64,000 nucleotides of DNA from Pedobacter duraquae (GCF_004362245.1 NZ_SNWM01000006.1:124001-188000), one strand, 5' to 3'. Shown: positions 26,027 to 36,244, counted from the stretch's first letter. Notes: a model not told the origin generated them from the letters alone. A program made the numbers and translations.

Positions 26027-28890
26027 GAAGAAGAGATTTTTTGATACAGGGATCGGTAGCCGCATCAGGTATGGTATTGGTAAATTCACTGCCAGCTATT
26101 GCCCGTGAGATACTGGCCGATGGCACGGTGTCGCAGCGCATGCCCCTGTATGAAATATTCAAAAACCCAGCAAGCCAGTACCGTCCTTTTGTACGCTGGT
26201 GGTGGAACGGGAATAAAATAGAAAAAACAGAACTCGCCAGAGAGCTCAGGATATTAAAAGCTGCCGGAATTGGTGGTGTAGAAATTAACCCGATCTCCTT
26301 TCCGCTTCGTACGGATGATATGGGAAAACCCAGTATCGAATGGCTGAGCGACGAATGGATAGAACTGTTACGATTTACGCTGGATGAAGCAAAATCTTTA
26401 GATATGACCTGCGACCTGCTGGTAGGTACTGGTTTTCCTATGGGGGGAGAATTTCTTGAAGGTGGAGAGCGGTCGCAGATTGCAGTCATCGCAGTAAAGC
26501 GCTTTCAAGGGCCTCTTGAAACAGAGATATCCCTTTTTGATCTTTACAAGGAAGCCGATCCATCTATTACAAATCCATACAGCGGCAGAACAATGGAACT
26601 GCTGGAGGTGAAACTGGTGCCAGATCCATTAAACAGAATGGATGAGGTGGTTGACCTGTCAAAAAAGATTAAGAATGGAATTGTGAAACTCTCCATTCCA
26701 GCAGGAAATTATGCGGTATATGGCCTGGTAAAAGTCGAAGGTTTTATGCAGGTAATTCAGGGAAATCCAGGTGGAATGGGTCCTGTTCTCAACCATTTTG
26801 ATAGTAAAGCTGTTAAGAAATATCTGGATAAAATGAGTGAGACCATCCAGAAAAAGATAGGCCCTCTGGCTCCCAAAGTACGCTCTTTCTTTGTTGATAG
26901 TCTGGAAACAGAAGGTACCAACTGGACTAGCGATATGATGAGCGAGTTCAAAAAAAGACGCGGATATGATCTGTATCCTTACCTTCCTTTTATCCTGTTT
27001 AAAATTGGCGGTATGGGCAATACACTGAATGCGAACTATCCTGTTCAGATGGGGGAGGACATGAAAAAGATGACCGACCGTATGCGGTATGATTTCGAAC
27101 TTACAAAAGCAGAACTTTTTCAGGAACGCTTCGTCCATAATTTTGCGGAATGGTGCAAAGACAACAAGATTAAATCAAGGGCACAGGCCTACGGCCGTGG
27201 TTACTTTCCCCTGGAAGGAAGTTTTGAGATAGATATACCAGAGTGCGAAACCTGGTTGAAATATGGCATTGGAGAGGATATCAGCGAAGAAAAATTCAGT
27301 ATGTATCCATGGCACCTCGGTAGGGGTAATACCATGATCAATAAACTGGTTTCTTCGGCCGCACACTTGAAAGATAAAAAGTTAATCAGCTCTGAAGAAC
27401 TAACCAATACCGATATGGTATTTAACGAAGCACTGGAAATTTTGAAAATCGCAGGTGATCAGAGTACGATTTCCGGGGTAACGCATCCGATATTCCATGG
27501 TTTTAATTATTCACCTCCCGATGCAGCCTTCCCTGGCTGGATTACTTATGGTGGCTATTTTAATGAGAAAAATACCATCTGGCCATATTTTAAACATTAC
27601 ACCGATTACCGTGCCCGGCTCTCAGCAGTGTTGCAACAGGCAACGATGTTTGCTGATATTGCATTGTTGGCTCCTTTCGCTGATCAATGGGGTACCTATG
27701 GTGCCCAAAATGAACCGTTTCCAACGGTTGTGTCCCCGCCGTATCAGATGCTGGTCTGGGAATCTATTCATCAAAATGGTAATGCATGCGACTATGTTTC
27801 AGAATCGGTGATCAATACCTCAACAATCAAAAACGGATGGATCACTTATGGAAAAAGGAACTATCACACACTATTCCTGATTGAAGTACGTGGTGTAGAT
27901 CCGGCAACGGCTAAAAAAATCTACGAGTTTGTTGCTGCCGGTGGGCGTGTGTTTTGCCTGGAGGCCATCCCCAATCAAAGTACAGGTTGGAATAACTATG
28001 CACAGCGGGATCTTGAGGTGCAAAACTGGGTAAAGAAAATGCAGGCCTTCCCCGATAGATTTGTTTTCTTAAGCAAACCGGCTACGGATTTTATGGGCTG
28101 GTATAAATCCATCCAGGAAAAGTATAACCTGACGCCTTATGTTAAAATTAAATCACCTAAAACGTTTGTGACTCAGGTACGCTACCAGACTAACGATGCG
28201 GAGCTGCTGTTACTCAATAATTCCAGCAATAAACGTAGCGCACAAATGGATCTGACTTTTAGCAAGGCAGTAACTGGTCGTAAACAGACATGGCTGTGGG
28301 ATGCCGTAACAGGTGAAAGATTTAAGCTGAACATGCCTGATGGTAAATTTAGTATCAGCCTTGGGCCCGCAGATTCCAAACTGATTGTATTTAATAGCGA
28401 CAGTGCTGGAACAGTATGGAAAAATCCTCCGCTTGCGGGTGCCAAAGGAAGAACAATCAATACCAAATGGGCTGTGGAATTCAGACACAGCGACGGGTCA
28501 GTTAAAAAAGATGAATTCTCTAAACTTTCAGACTTGAAGGAACTCCCTGATTATTCACATTTTTCAGGAACAGCGATCTACCGTAACACATTTACGCTGA
28601 GTGACAAAAATAGTCTTCCTTATCTGAATCTTGGTGACGTTTACGGGATCTGCGACGTAAAGATTAACGGTAAAGATGCCGGTACCCAATGGTATGGGCG
28701 AAGAATTTATCCTACTGCAGGTTTACTGCGTAATGGCGTCAACGACATTGAGATCAAGGTGGTTACCGTCATGGTAAACTATATGAAGACATTAAAAGAT
28801 AATGTTGTTGCGCAATACTGGACGAACCTGAAAAGGAAAGACCAGCCACTACAATCTATGGGGCTGGTGGGGCCTGTCACTTTATACTAA
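26023..28890 (+). CDS. GH106-like glycosyl hydrolase, probable alpha-L-rhamnosidase
   Basis: A 955-residue exported enzyme. The N-terminus MRRRDFLIQGSVAASG contains a twin-arginine-like motif (RRDFL) and a hydrophobic stretch, so Tat export is plausible. The block RPFVRWWWNG (54-63) followed by ELRILKAAGIGGVEI (74-88) is typical of GH106 rhamnosidases. The C-terminal region (about 850-955: GTAIYRNTFTL, LNLGDVYGICDVKING) is a galactose-binding-like beta-sandwich. Family assignment is by motif memory and should be checked. The upstream rhamnose operon fits a role in releasing L-rhamnose. The start overlaps the TIM-barrel gene by four bases. Confidence 0.75.
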   Translation: MRRRDFLIQGSVAASGMVLVNSLPAIAREILADGTVSQRMPLYEIFKNPASQYRPFVRWWWNGNKIEKTELARELRILKAAGIGGVEINPISFPLRTDDMGKPSIEWLSDEWIELLRFTLDEAKSLDMTCDLLVGTGFPMGGEFLEGGERSQIAVIAVKRFQGPLETEISLFDLYKEADPSITNPYSGRTMELLEVKLVPDPLNRMDEVVDLSKKIKNGIVKLSIPAGNYAVYGLVKVEGFMQVIQGNPGGMGPVLNHFDSKAVKKYLDKMSETIQKKIGPLAPKVRSFFVDSLETEGTNWTSDMMSEFKKRRGYDLYPYLPFILFKIGGMGNTLNANYPVQMGEDMKKMTDRMRYDFELTKAELFQERFVHNFAEWCKDNKIKSRAQAYGRGYFPLEGSFEIDIPECETWLKYGIGEDISEEKFSMYPWHLGRGNTMINKLVSSAAHLKDKKLISSEELTNTDMVFNEALEILKIAGDQSTISGVTHPIFHGFNYSPPDAAFPGWITYGGYFNEKNTIWPYFKHYTDYRARLSAVLQQATMFADIALLAPFADQWGTYGAQNEPFPTVVSPPYQMLVWESIHQNGNACDYVSESVINTSTIKNGWITYGKRNYHTLFLIEVRGVDPATAKKIYEFVAAGGRVFCLEAIPNQSTGWNNYAQRDLEVQNWVKKMQAFPDRFVFLSKPATDFMGWYKSIQEKYNLTPYVKIKSPKTFVTQVRYQTNDAELLLLNNSSNKRSAQMDLTFSKAVTGRKQTWLWDAVTGERFKLNMPDGKFSISLGPADSKLIVFNSDSAGTVWKNPPLAGAKGRTINTKWAVEFRHSDGSVKKDEFSKLSDLKELPDYSHFSGTAIYRNTFTLSDKNSLPYLNLGDVYGICDVKINGKDAGTQWYGRRIYPTAGLLRNGVNDIEIKVVTVMVNYMKTLKDNVVAQYWTNLKRKDQPLQSMGLVGPVTLY

Positions 28891-28907
28891 ACCTAAAATT
28901 TATAACC

Positions 28908-30371
28908 ATGTTAAAAAAATATATTCTGATTGCATTTATAATGCTCGCTTCCAGTCCGCTCTGGGCTAAAGATTATAAGGCCTCGTTGTTTGGAATTCAC
29001 TCTGATGGAACCACGCTGAACACGAAATCTATCCAGTTCGCGATAGACTATATCAGTGCTAAAGGCGGTGGGCGCCTTGTTTTCTACGTTGGTCGCTATC
29101 TGACCGGATCACTTAACCTGAAGTCTAATGTGGAAATCCGTCTTGAAGAAGGTGCTGTCTTATTAGGTTCTTTAAACCCATTCGATTATGATAAAAAGAC
29201 ATGGACAGCACTGTTGTTTGCAACAGATGTAGAAAATGTTGGTGTAACCGGAAAAGGTATTATCGACGGACAAGGCAAACTTGTTGCACGCAACGTTGTA
29301 GATAATATCGAAAAAGGATTACTTGTAGATTCATATAAATATGGAAGACCTTCTGAGACTAACAGGCCCATGTTATTCTATTTCCGTAACTGTAAAAATG
29401 TAAATATTAAGGGGGTTACCTTCCGTAACTCCGCAAGCTGGAACCAGACTTACGACCAGTGTAAAAACTTGGTTGTCGACAGCGTTACGGTAGATAATGT
29501 AGAATACTGGAATGAGGATGGTGTGGATATAGTGGATTGCGAGGATGTTAAAGTGATGAACTCTTATATAGATGCTGCTGATGACGGTATATGTCTGAAA
29601 TCCCATGATGCTACAAAGGCCTGCAGAAACATCCTGATCAGCAACAATACCATTCGTTCAAGCGCAAATGCGATTAAATTTGGTACAGCTTCCAGAGGTG
29701 GATTTATTAACGTGAAAATCATTAACAATAAAGTTTTTGACACCTATCGCTCGGCACTTGCCCTGGAGGCAGTTGATGGTGGTTTTCTAGAAAATGTTGA
29801 AGTTGACGGCCTGACATCTACAAACACCGGAAACCTGATCTTCTTACGTACCGGAGAGCGGGTTGTAGGTAAAAAAAGCAGATTACAGAATATTAAAATT
29901 AACAACGTTAGCGGCGATATCCCGGCAACTAAGCCAGATGCAGGGTATGGCTATGAAGGGCCAATAGAAGATCAGCCACGAAATATTTCTCCGGGTATCA
30001 TCATCATTGGCGTGCCAGACGCAATGATTACAGATGTGACATTGAATAACGTTAGTTTTCACCATGCTGGTGGAGGTAAGGCGGCATTTGCCAATGTACC
30101 ATTAAGTCAACTGGACAAAATCCCTGAAATACCAGCGCAATATCCAGACTTCTCGATGTTTAAGGAATTGCCATCATGGGGTGTATTTGCAAGGCATGCC
30201 ATAGGGTTGAAAATAACTAATCTCACAATGATCTGCGATCGAAAAGATTTTAGAGTTCCCATTGTACTCGATGATGTTCGGGAATCTAGTTTCAGTGGAT
30301 TGAAAATTACACAAGCCGGAAAGCAGAAAGATATCCATCAGAATAATACCAAAAATATCACTGTAAAATAG
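28908..30371 (+). CDS. GH28-family (polygalacturonase-like) parallel beta-helix protein, copy 1
   Basis: A 487-residue secreted protein with a signal peptide (about 1-20, ending LWAKD). The parallel beta-helix shows GH28 features: NEDG (202-205), the Asp pair in AADDGICLKS (Asp225, Asp226). The following GHG motif of classical polygalacturonases is absent; the aligned stretch is SSANAIKFG (251-259), and no RxK follows. It is nearly the same length as the next gene and about two-thirds identical by eye. Pectic galacturonan or rhamnogalacturonan is the expected substrate class, but the altered active site makes the exact activity uncertain. Confidence 0.87.
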   Translation: MLKKYILIAFIMLASSPLWAKDYKASLFGIHSDGTTLNTKSIQFAIDYISAKGGGRLVFYVGRYLTGSLNLKSNVEIRLEEGAVLLGSLNPFDYDKKTWTALLFATDVENVGVTGKGIIDGQGKLVARNVVDNIEKGLLVDSYKYGRPSETNRPMLFYFRNCKNVNIKGVTFRNSASWNQTYDQCKNLVVDSVTVDNVEYWNEDGVDIVDCEDVKVMNSYIDAADDGICLKSHDATKACRNILISNNTIRSSANAIKFGTASRGGFINVKIINNKVFDTYRSALALEAVDGGFLENVEVDGLTSTNTGNLIFLRTGERVVGKKSRLQNIKINNVSGDIPATKPDAGYGYEGPIEDQPRNISPGIIIIGVPDAMITDVTLNNVSFHHAGGGKAAFANVPLSQLDKIPEIPAQYPDFSMFKELPSWGVFARHAIGLKITNLTMICDRKDFRVPIVLDDVRESSFSGLKITQAGKQKDIHQNNTKNITVK

Positions 30372-30379
30372 TGATTCTA

Positions 30380-30427
30380 AACAGGCCATTTTGCGCGGTG
30401 TGTTATTTGGTGCAAAAATAGCCTGTT
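30380..30427 (+). terminator. Hairpin between the two GH28 genes
   Basis: AACAGGC (30380-30386) pairs with GCCTGTT (30421-30427), and inside it TTTTGC (30389-30394) pairs with GCAAAA (30412-30417). It begins eight bases after the first GH28 stop. There is no run of T after it, so it is not a classic rho-independent terminator. It could stabilise the upstream mRNA end or act as an attenuator in the operon. Confidence 0.4.
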
Positions 30428-30455
30428 GAAACGTCGTTAGTTGGCGAATAGACAG

Positions 30456-30544
30456 GGGTTACGCAAGGATAACGCACGCATAACCCAGACATAGCGCAGG
30501 CAATGTCTGGGTGACATCTGTGCAATACCTGTTTGATAACAGGT
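30456..30544 (+). promoter_or_regulatory. Structured intergenic region with alternative hairpins
   Basis: Three inverted repeats lie in this 227-base gap. ACCCAGACAT (30483-30492) and ATGTCTGGGT (30503-30512) form a perfect 10-base-pair stem with a ten-base loop. GGGTTA (30456-30461) can pair instead with TAACCC (30481-30486), which shares bases with that stem, so the two are mutually exclusive. ACCTGTT (30527-30533) and AACAGGT (30538-30544) form a third hairpin. The second GH28 gene starts 54 bases later. The rest of the gap shows nothing recognisable. Confidence 0.4.
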
Positions 30545-30598
30545 TAAGCCATGGCAATTTTTGATAGCTCATTACAGTTCATTTTTTAACCAATAACT

Positions 30599-32062
30599 AT
30601 GAAATACAAAATATTCGGGCTGTTTATAGGCCTGTGTGTATGTGCCTTTAATGTTGTTGCCAAAGATTATCAGGCCGGATTCTTCAAAATCAAATCAGAC
30701 GGACAAACGCTCAATACAAAATCCATCCAGTTTGCGATAGATCACATCAACGCAAATGGAGGTGGTCGTTTATTATTCCCGGCGGGCCGCTATCTAACGG
30801 GATCAATATTTCTGAAGTCAAATGTGACATTACACCTGGAAGAGGGAGCAGTGTTGCTAGGTTCTCTGAATCCTTTTGATTATGAGAAAAAGATTTTTAC
30901 GGCACTCGTTTTTGCTTATGATCAGCATAATGTAGGTATTACCGGAAAAGGCACAATCGATGGACAAGGGAAATACCTGGCCAGGAATATTGTTACAGCG
31001 ATAGAAAAAGGACTGATCGAGGATCTCTATACAGATGGGCGTGCTACTGCCGATAACAGGGCTATGCTGGTCAACTTCAGAAACTGCAAAGATGTGCTGG
31101 TGCGTGGAATTACGTTGAAGCACTCTGCCAGTTGGACACAGACCTACGATCAATGTTTTAATCTGGTGATCGATAGCATTAAAGTTGATAATACTGTATA
31201 TTGGAATGAGGATGGTGTTGACATTGTAGATTGCGAAAATGTACAGATGACGAATTCTTATATCGATGCTGCAGATGATGGCATTTGCTTGAAGTCTCAT
31301 GATCCTGAAAAGGCATGTAGAAACATTCTTATCAGTAACAATGTGATCAGATCCAGTGCAAATGGGATTAAATTCGGTACTGTTTCCAGAGGTGGATTTG
31401 TAAATATAAAGATATTAAACAACAAAGTATACGACACTTATCGTTCGGCAATAGCGCTGGAGGCTGTGGATGGAGGATATATTGAGGACGTGGAGATCAA
31501 TGGACTTCAATCGATACATACAGGAAATATCATTTTCTTAAGAACTGGAGAACGTTGGGGAAAGAGCAGCCGAATGAAAAATATTAGGATCAGTCATGTA
31601 ACAGGTGATATACCATCCACAAAGCCTGATGCAGGCTATGAATATGAAGGGCCCATTGAGGATCTGCCACGAAACATCTCGCCAGGCATTATCATCGCCG
31701 GACTCCCCAATGCCATAATTGGTGATGTAATTCTTGACCATATTAATTTTACACACGCTGGAGGCGGAAATGCCCTATATGCAAATGTACCCTTAGACAA
31801 ACTGAGCAGGATTCCTGAGCTGCCTGCTAAATATCCTGATTTTTCTATGTTTAAGGAGTTGCCTTCCTGGGGTGTGTTTATTAAGCATGCCCGTGGAGTG
31901 AAAGTCTCCAATTTAACCATGACCTGCGAACGGCCAGACTTCCGGATCCCGATTGTATTAGATGATGTGGATCAGGCAAGCTTTCAGTCCATGAAACTTA
32001 CTCAGGAGGCAAAGAAAAAAGACATTTTTCAGAATAATAGTAAAGGAATTCTGATAAAATAG
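30599..32062 (+). CDS. GH28-family (polygalacturonase-like) parallel beta-helix protein, copy 2
   Basis: A 487-residue secreted paralogue of the preceding gene, with signal peptide ending NVVAKD. It keeps the NEDG motif and the AADDGICLKS Asp pair, and the same substituted stretch (SSANGIKFG) where GHG would be expected. Differences are spread along the length, so this is an old tandem duplication rather than a recent copy. The pair may act on different linkages or chain positions of one pectic substrate. It is preceded by a structured 227-base gap and followed 45 bases later by the GH92 gene. Confidence 0.87.
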   Translation: MKYKIFGLFIGLCVCAFNVVAKDYQAGFFKIKSDGQTLNTKSIQFAIDHINANGGGRLLFPAGRYLTGSIFLKSNVTLHLEEGAVLLGSLNPFDYEKKIFTALVFAYDQHNVGITGKGTIDGQGKYLARNIVTAIEKGLIEDLYTDGRATADNRAMLVNFRNCKDVLVRGITLKHSASWTQTYDQCFNLVIDSIKVDNTVYWNEDGVDIVDCENVQMTNSYIDAADDGICLKSHDPEKACRNILISNNVIRSSANGIKFGTVSRGGFVNIKILNNKVYDTYRSAIALEAVDGGYIEDVEINGLQSIHTGNIIFLRTGERWGKSSRMKNIRISHVTGDIPSTKPDAGYEYEGPIEDLPRNISPGIIIAGLPNAIIGDVILDHINFTHAGGGNALYANVPLDKLSRIPELPAKYPDFSMFKELPSWGVFIKHARGVKVSNLTMTCERPDFRIPIVLDDVDQASFQSMKLTQEAKKKDIFQNNSKGILIK

Positions 32063-32107
32063 CCTGTTAGAACTTTATTTTTACAGAATCAATCAAGCTT
32101 AAATAGA

Positions 32108-34405
32108 ATGAAGAAAATATTATTTGGCATCTGCGGACTTTTATGTGCATATGTTGCCCAAGCTCAGAAGCAACCTTATCAATATGTAAAACCGATTATT
32201 GGAACGGAAAAGATGGGACATACCTATCCTGGTGCTACTGTGCCTTTTGGTGCGGTACAACTAAGTCCAGAAACGGATACCCTGTCTTATGAGCAAAACG
32301 GGAAATACAATGGAGATGTGTATAAGTATTGCGCGGGTTATCAGTATTCAGATAAAACTATTGTTGGTTTTAGCCATACACACTTTAGTGGGACAGGACA
32401 TTCAGATTTAGGTGATTTCCTCATTATGCCTACTACGGGAAAGCTACAGCTTAATCCAGGTACAGCCAATGAGCCGCAAAGTGGGTACCGATCGGCATTC
32501 TCCCATGATACTGAAGTTTCAGAAGCCAATTATTATAAAGTTAAACTAACCGACCATCAGATCACTGCAGAGATGACTACCAGCGCACGTGTGGGATTTC
32601 ATCAGTATACCTTTCCGAAATCAGACCAGTCGCACATCATTCTTGATCTGATCAGTGGAATCTACAATTATGGCGATAAAAATGTCTGGACCTACCTGCG
32701 TGTGGTAAACGATACTTTGGTGACGGGATACCGCCAAACAAGTGGATGGGCGCGTACGCGTACCGTGTATTTCGCAATGACATTTTCAAAGCCTATCGCT
32801 AGCTACGGACAAAAAAACTACGACCCTAAGCAGGTGTATCGTGGTTTCTGGGGTAAGTTTGATCAGACTAAAGATTTTCCTGAGATGGCAGGAAGGAAGA
32901 TCAGGGCTTATTTCGATTTTAAAACTACAGAAGGAGAAAAGATTAAAATCAAGTTTGCATTATCTCCAGTCAGTCAGGAGAATGCTTTGGAGAATATGCG
33001 CGCGGAAATTCCGGGATGGGACTTCGAAAAAGTTAAACGTGACGGACAGCAGGCATGGAATAAAGAGTTGAATAAAATAGCTGTAAATACTTTGAATGAA
33101 GATGATAAAGTGAATTTCTATACGGCTATGTACCATACCTTCATTAACCCCACGTTATACACTGACGTGAACGGTGCTTACAGAGGCTTAGATCAAAACA
33201 ATCACCAGGCAAAAGGATTTGATAATTACAGTACTTTTTCTCTCTGGGATACTTATCGCGCTTTACACCCCCTTTTTAACATCATACAGCAGAAAAGAAA
33301 CGGGGATATGGTTTCTTCTATGATGGCACACTACGATCAGAGTTCATTAAAAATGTTGCCGGTTTGGTCTAACTCTGCCAACGATAACTGGTGTATGAGC
33401 GGATACCATAGCGTTTCTGTTATTGCTGATGCAATCATCAAGGGAAATTACACAGGTGATGCAAGTGCTGCGCTCGATGCCTGCGTAACGACTGCAAAAC
33501 ACAGAAGTTACGAAGGCATAGGTGAATATATGGATAAAGGGTATGTAGCTTCAGAGTCTAACGGTAATTCTGTTTCCAATACATTGGAATATGCTTACGA
33601 CGACTGGTGCATTGCGCAACTGGCAAAAAAATTGAACAATACAGCAGTCTATAATGAGTTTATTAAAAGATCTGAAAACTGGAAAAACGTTTATGATGCT
33701 AAGTCAGGCTTTATGCGCCCGAGATTGAAAAGCGGGACTTTTAGAGAGAAATTTGATGTGTTAAGTACAAATGGACAAGGATTCATCGAAGGTAACACTT
33801 GGAATTACAGTCTGTATGTACCACATAATCCTGAGGCAATGATCGCGCTGAGAGGTGGTAAAAAACATTTTGCTACGCATCTGGATTCTTTATTTACTAT
33901 GCACTTGCCTGATGAGTTTTTTGCAGAAACAGAAGATATTACGAGAGAAGGCATCATCGGTAATTATGTACATGGCAATGAGCCGGCACATCATGCAGCT
34001 TATTTGTATAACTATACTACTACACCATGGAAAACGCAGGATCGTGTACGCATGATCCTTAAAAAAATGTACAAACCGAGTTCAGACGGTCTAGGCGGAA
34101 ATGATGATTGCGGACAAATGAGTGCATGGTTTATCTTCAGTTCGCTTGGATTTTATCCAATGGCACCGGGTTCGTTGAACTATGAACTAGGTAGCCCTGC
34201 TGTGATCAATGCAACACTGAATCTGGAGAATGGGAAGACTTTTAAAGTAACTACTAAGAATCAAAGTGATAAAAATGTATATGTAAGTCAGGTTATCTTA
34301 AACGGAGCTATTCTTAAGCGTAGGTCTATTACGCATGAGGAAATAATGAAAGGTGGAGAAATCCAGTTTATCATGTCTGCGAAGCCAAACACGAAAGCTT
34401 TATAA
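32108..34405 (+). CDS. GH92-family glycosidase (alpha-mannosidase-like)
   Basis: A 765-residue secreted protein with signal peptide 1-20 (ending VAQAQ). GH92 blocks are clear: YVKPIIGTEKMGHTYPGATVPFG, VGFSHTHFSGTGHSDLGDF, SNTLEYAYDDWCIAQ with the catalytic-region Glu, and GGNDDCGQMSAWFIFSSLGFYP near the C-terminus. GH92 enzymes are calcium-dependent exo-alpha-mannosidases. In a locus otherwise aimed at rhamnose and pectin this hints at mannose side chains or a broader specificity. It stops three bases before the S15 gene. Confidence 0.93.
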   Translation: MKKILFGICGLLCAYVAQAQKQPYQYVKPIIGTEKMGHTYPGATVPFGAVQLSPETDTLSYEQNGKYNGDVYKYCAGYQYSDKTIVGFSHTHFSGTGHSDLGDFLIMPTTGKLQLNPGTANEPQSGYRSAFSHDTEVSEANYYKVKLTDHQITAEMTTSARVGFHQYTFPKSDQSHIILDLISGIYNYGDKNVWTYLRVVNDTLVTGYRQTSGWARTRTVYFAMTFSKPIASYGQKNYDPKQVYRGFWGKFDQTKDFPEMAGRKIRAYFDFKTTEGEKIKIKFALSPVSQENALENMRAEIPGWDFEKVKRDGQQAWNKELNKIAVNTLNEDDKVNFYTAMYHTFINPTLYTDVNGAYRGLDQNNHQAKGFDNYSTFSLWDTYRALHPLFNIIQQKRNGDMVSSMMAHYDQSSLKMLPVWSNSANDNWCMSGYHSVSVIADAIIKGNYTGDASAALDACVTTAKHRSYEGIGEYMDKGYVASESNGNSVSNTLEYAYDDWCIAQLAKKLNNTAVYNEFIKRSENWKNVYDAKSGFMRPRLKSGTFREKFDVLSTNGQGFIEGNTWNYSLYVPHNPEAMIALRGGKKHFATHLDSLFTMHLPDEFFAETEDITREGIIGNYVHGNEPAHHAAYLYNYTTTPWKTQDRVRMILKKMYKPSSDGLGGNDDCGQMSAWFIFSSLGFYPMAPGSLNYELGSPAVINATLNLENGKTFKVTTKNQSDKNVYVSQVILNGAILKRRSITHEEIMKGGEIQFIMSAKPNTKAL

Positions 34406-34408
34406 TAA

Positions 34409-36244
34409 ATGAAGAAGCTTTTTAAATTATGTCTGCTGATTTTGATTACAGGATCGGCCGCGGCACAGGAAAGAAATACACTGCAGGATACAACCTTTAC
34501 ACTGGCAAATTATAGCAAGGTGGAGCGTAAAGTTCCTATGCGTGATGGGGCAACGCTTTTTACAACCATTTATACGCCAAAGGATCAGTCGAAGAAATAT
34601 CCTTTTCTGATCTGCCGGACGCCTTATAGTGTGGCGCCTTACGGCGAAAAGATGAAGGTTCCCGCGGGTCCAAACAGGATGTTTGATCAGGAAGGTTTTA
34701 TTTTTGTTTATCAGGATATCAGAGGTAAATATATGTCGGAAGGTGATTTTGTTGCTAACCGACCATATATCAGGAATAAAAAAGGAAAACAGACTGATGA
34801 GAGTTCCGATACTTATGACACAATAGATTGGTTACTTAAGAACGTCTCTGGAAATAATGGTAAGGCGGGCGTATGGGGGATTTCATCGCCAGGTTTTTAT
34901 GCTACCTCATCATTGATTGATGCCCATCCGGCATTGAAAGCGGTATCGCCGCAGGCACCGGTAACAGATTGGTTTATGGGGGATGACAGGCACCACAATG
35001 GTGCATTCTTTCTGATGGGTAGTTTCTCATTTCTATCCTCTTTTGGACAGCAGCGTGACTCGATCAGCACTAAGGGAGCTCCTGGCTTCTCAAAATATGG
35101 TACAGCTGATTCCTATCGCTTTTATATGGATGCAGGTCCTTTAAAAAATTTCAATGAGAAATTTCTGCATGGCAAAAGCGTACTCTGGAATCAAATGATG
35201 GAACACGAATCATATGATGACTATTGGAAGGCGCAAACACCAATTCCACATCTGAAAAATATTAAGCCGGCAGTGCTTACGGTAGGAGGTTGGTTTGACC
35301 AGGAAGACCCATATGGGCCACTTAAGGTATTTGAGGGCTTGGAAAGAGCTAAACCAAAAAATGAAAATATTCTTGTAATGGGTCCCTGGTATCATGGATC
35401 GTGGTCGCGCAAGGATGGCGACCTGCTTGCTGGATTAAATTTCGGTAGTAAGACCGGCGAATTCTATCGGACTACAATAGAACTTCCATTTTTCAGGAGT
35501 AAGCTTAAAGGTGCTGAAGATCCGAAGTTATCGAAAGCAATCATTTTTCAGACTGGTTCCAACGAATGGAAACGTTACTCCAAGTGGCCGCCTGAAGAAG
35601 CAATAGCTAAAGATCTGTACCTTCAACCAGGGAATAAACTAGCTTTTGAAGCACCGAAAATGAATGCTCCAGGTTTTTCCGAATACCTGAGCGACCCCGC
35701 TAAGCCCGTGCCTTTTTCGGCTGATATTAAAATTTTAAGAGGTTTCGAATACATGGTCGAGAATCAGCGTTTTGCTTTTATGCGTCCTGATGTTTTAAGT
35801 TTCGAAACAGAGATTCTGGAGCAGGATGTCACGATTGGCGGACACCTTACCGCAGATTTATTTGTAAAAACTACTGGAACAGATGCTGACTTCATCGTGA
35901 AACTGATCGATGTTGCGCCGAACAACGGATACCAGCTCATGGTTCGGGGTGAGGTTATGCGTGCCAAGTTCAGGAATGATTTTTCAAAACCTGAAGCCAT
36001 GATACCAGGAAAACTTACGGAAATAAAGTTTGATATGCAGGACGCCTCGCATGCTTTCTTAAAGGGGCACAAGATTATGGTTCAGATTCAGAGCTCCTGG
36101 TTCCCTTTAGTGGATCGAAATCCACAAACTTTTACAAATATCTATACTGCTGATGAATCAGCATTTCAGAAGGCTACCCAGCGTATCTACTTTACGCCAG
36201 ATGCGCCTTCACATATTAAATTACAAGTTATACCAATACCTTAA
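34409..36244 (+). CDS. CocE/NonD-family (S15 X-Pro dipeptidyl-peptidase-like) hydrolase
   Basis: A 611-residue exported alpha/beta hydrolase with signal peptide 1-20 (ending GSAAAQ). The nucleophile elbow GISSPG (157-162) gives Ser159; the Asp is likely in GGWFDQEDPYG and the His in GPWYHGSW. The C-terminal half has the beta-sandwich of X-Pro dipeptidyl-peptidases (ILEQDVTIGGHLTADLFV). Family members hydrolyse peptides or esters. Within this locus a role as an esterase removing acyl groups from the glycan is as likely as peptide cleavage. It precedes the M28 peptidase gene by eight bases. Confidence 0.88.
   Translation: MKKLFKLCLLILITGSAAAQERNTLQDTTFTLANYSKVERKVPMRDGATLFTTIYTPKDQSKKYPFLICRTPYSVAPYGEKMKVPAGPNRMFDQEGFIFVYQDIRGKYMSEGDFVANRPYIRNKKGKQTDESSDTYDTIDWLLKNVSGNNGKAGVWGISSPGFYATSSLIDAHPALKAVSPQAPVTDWFMGDDRHHNGAFFLMGSFSFLSSFGQQRDSISTKGAPGFSKYGTADSYRFYMDAGPLKNFNEKFLHGKSVLWNQMMEHESYDDYWKAQTPIPHLKNIKPAVLTVGGWFDQEDPYGPLKVFEGLERAKPKNENILVMGPWYHGSWSRKDGDLLAGLNFGSKTGEFYRTTIELPFFRSKLKGAEDPKLSKAIIFQTGSNEWKRYSKWPPEEAIAKDLYLQPGNKLAFEAPKMNAPGFSEYLSDPAKPVPFSADIKILRGFEYMVENQRFAFMRPDVLSFETEILEQDVTIGGHLTADLFVKTTGTDADFIVKLIDVAPNNGYQLMVRGEVMRAKFRNDFSKPEAMIPGKLTEIKFDMQDASHAFLKGHKIMVQIQSSWFPLVDRNPQTFTNIYTADESAFQKATQRIYFTPDAPSHIKLQVIPIP

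Noticed and set aside
26013..26489. 158-residue open frame on the minus strand
   Set aside because: It is a shadow of the GH106-like gene, with no matching family features.
26659..27138. 159-residue minus-strand open frame
   Set aside because: Antisense shadow inside the GH106-like gene.
30857..31300. 147-residue minus-strand open frame opposite the second GH28 gene
   Set aside because: Its sequence is low in family features and mirrors the beta-helix codons.
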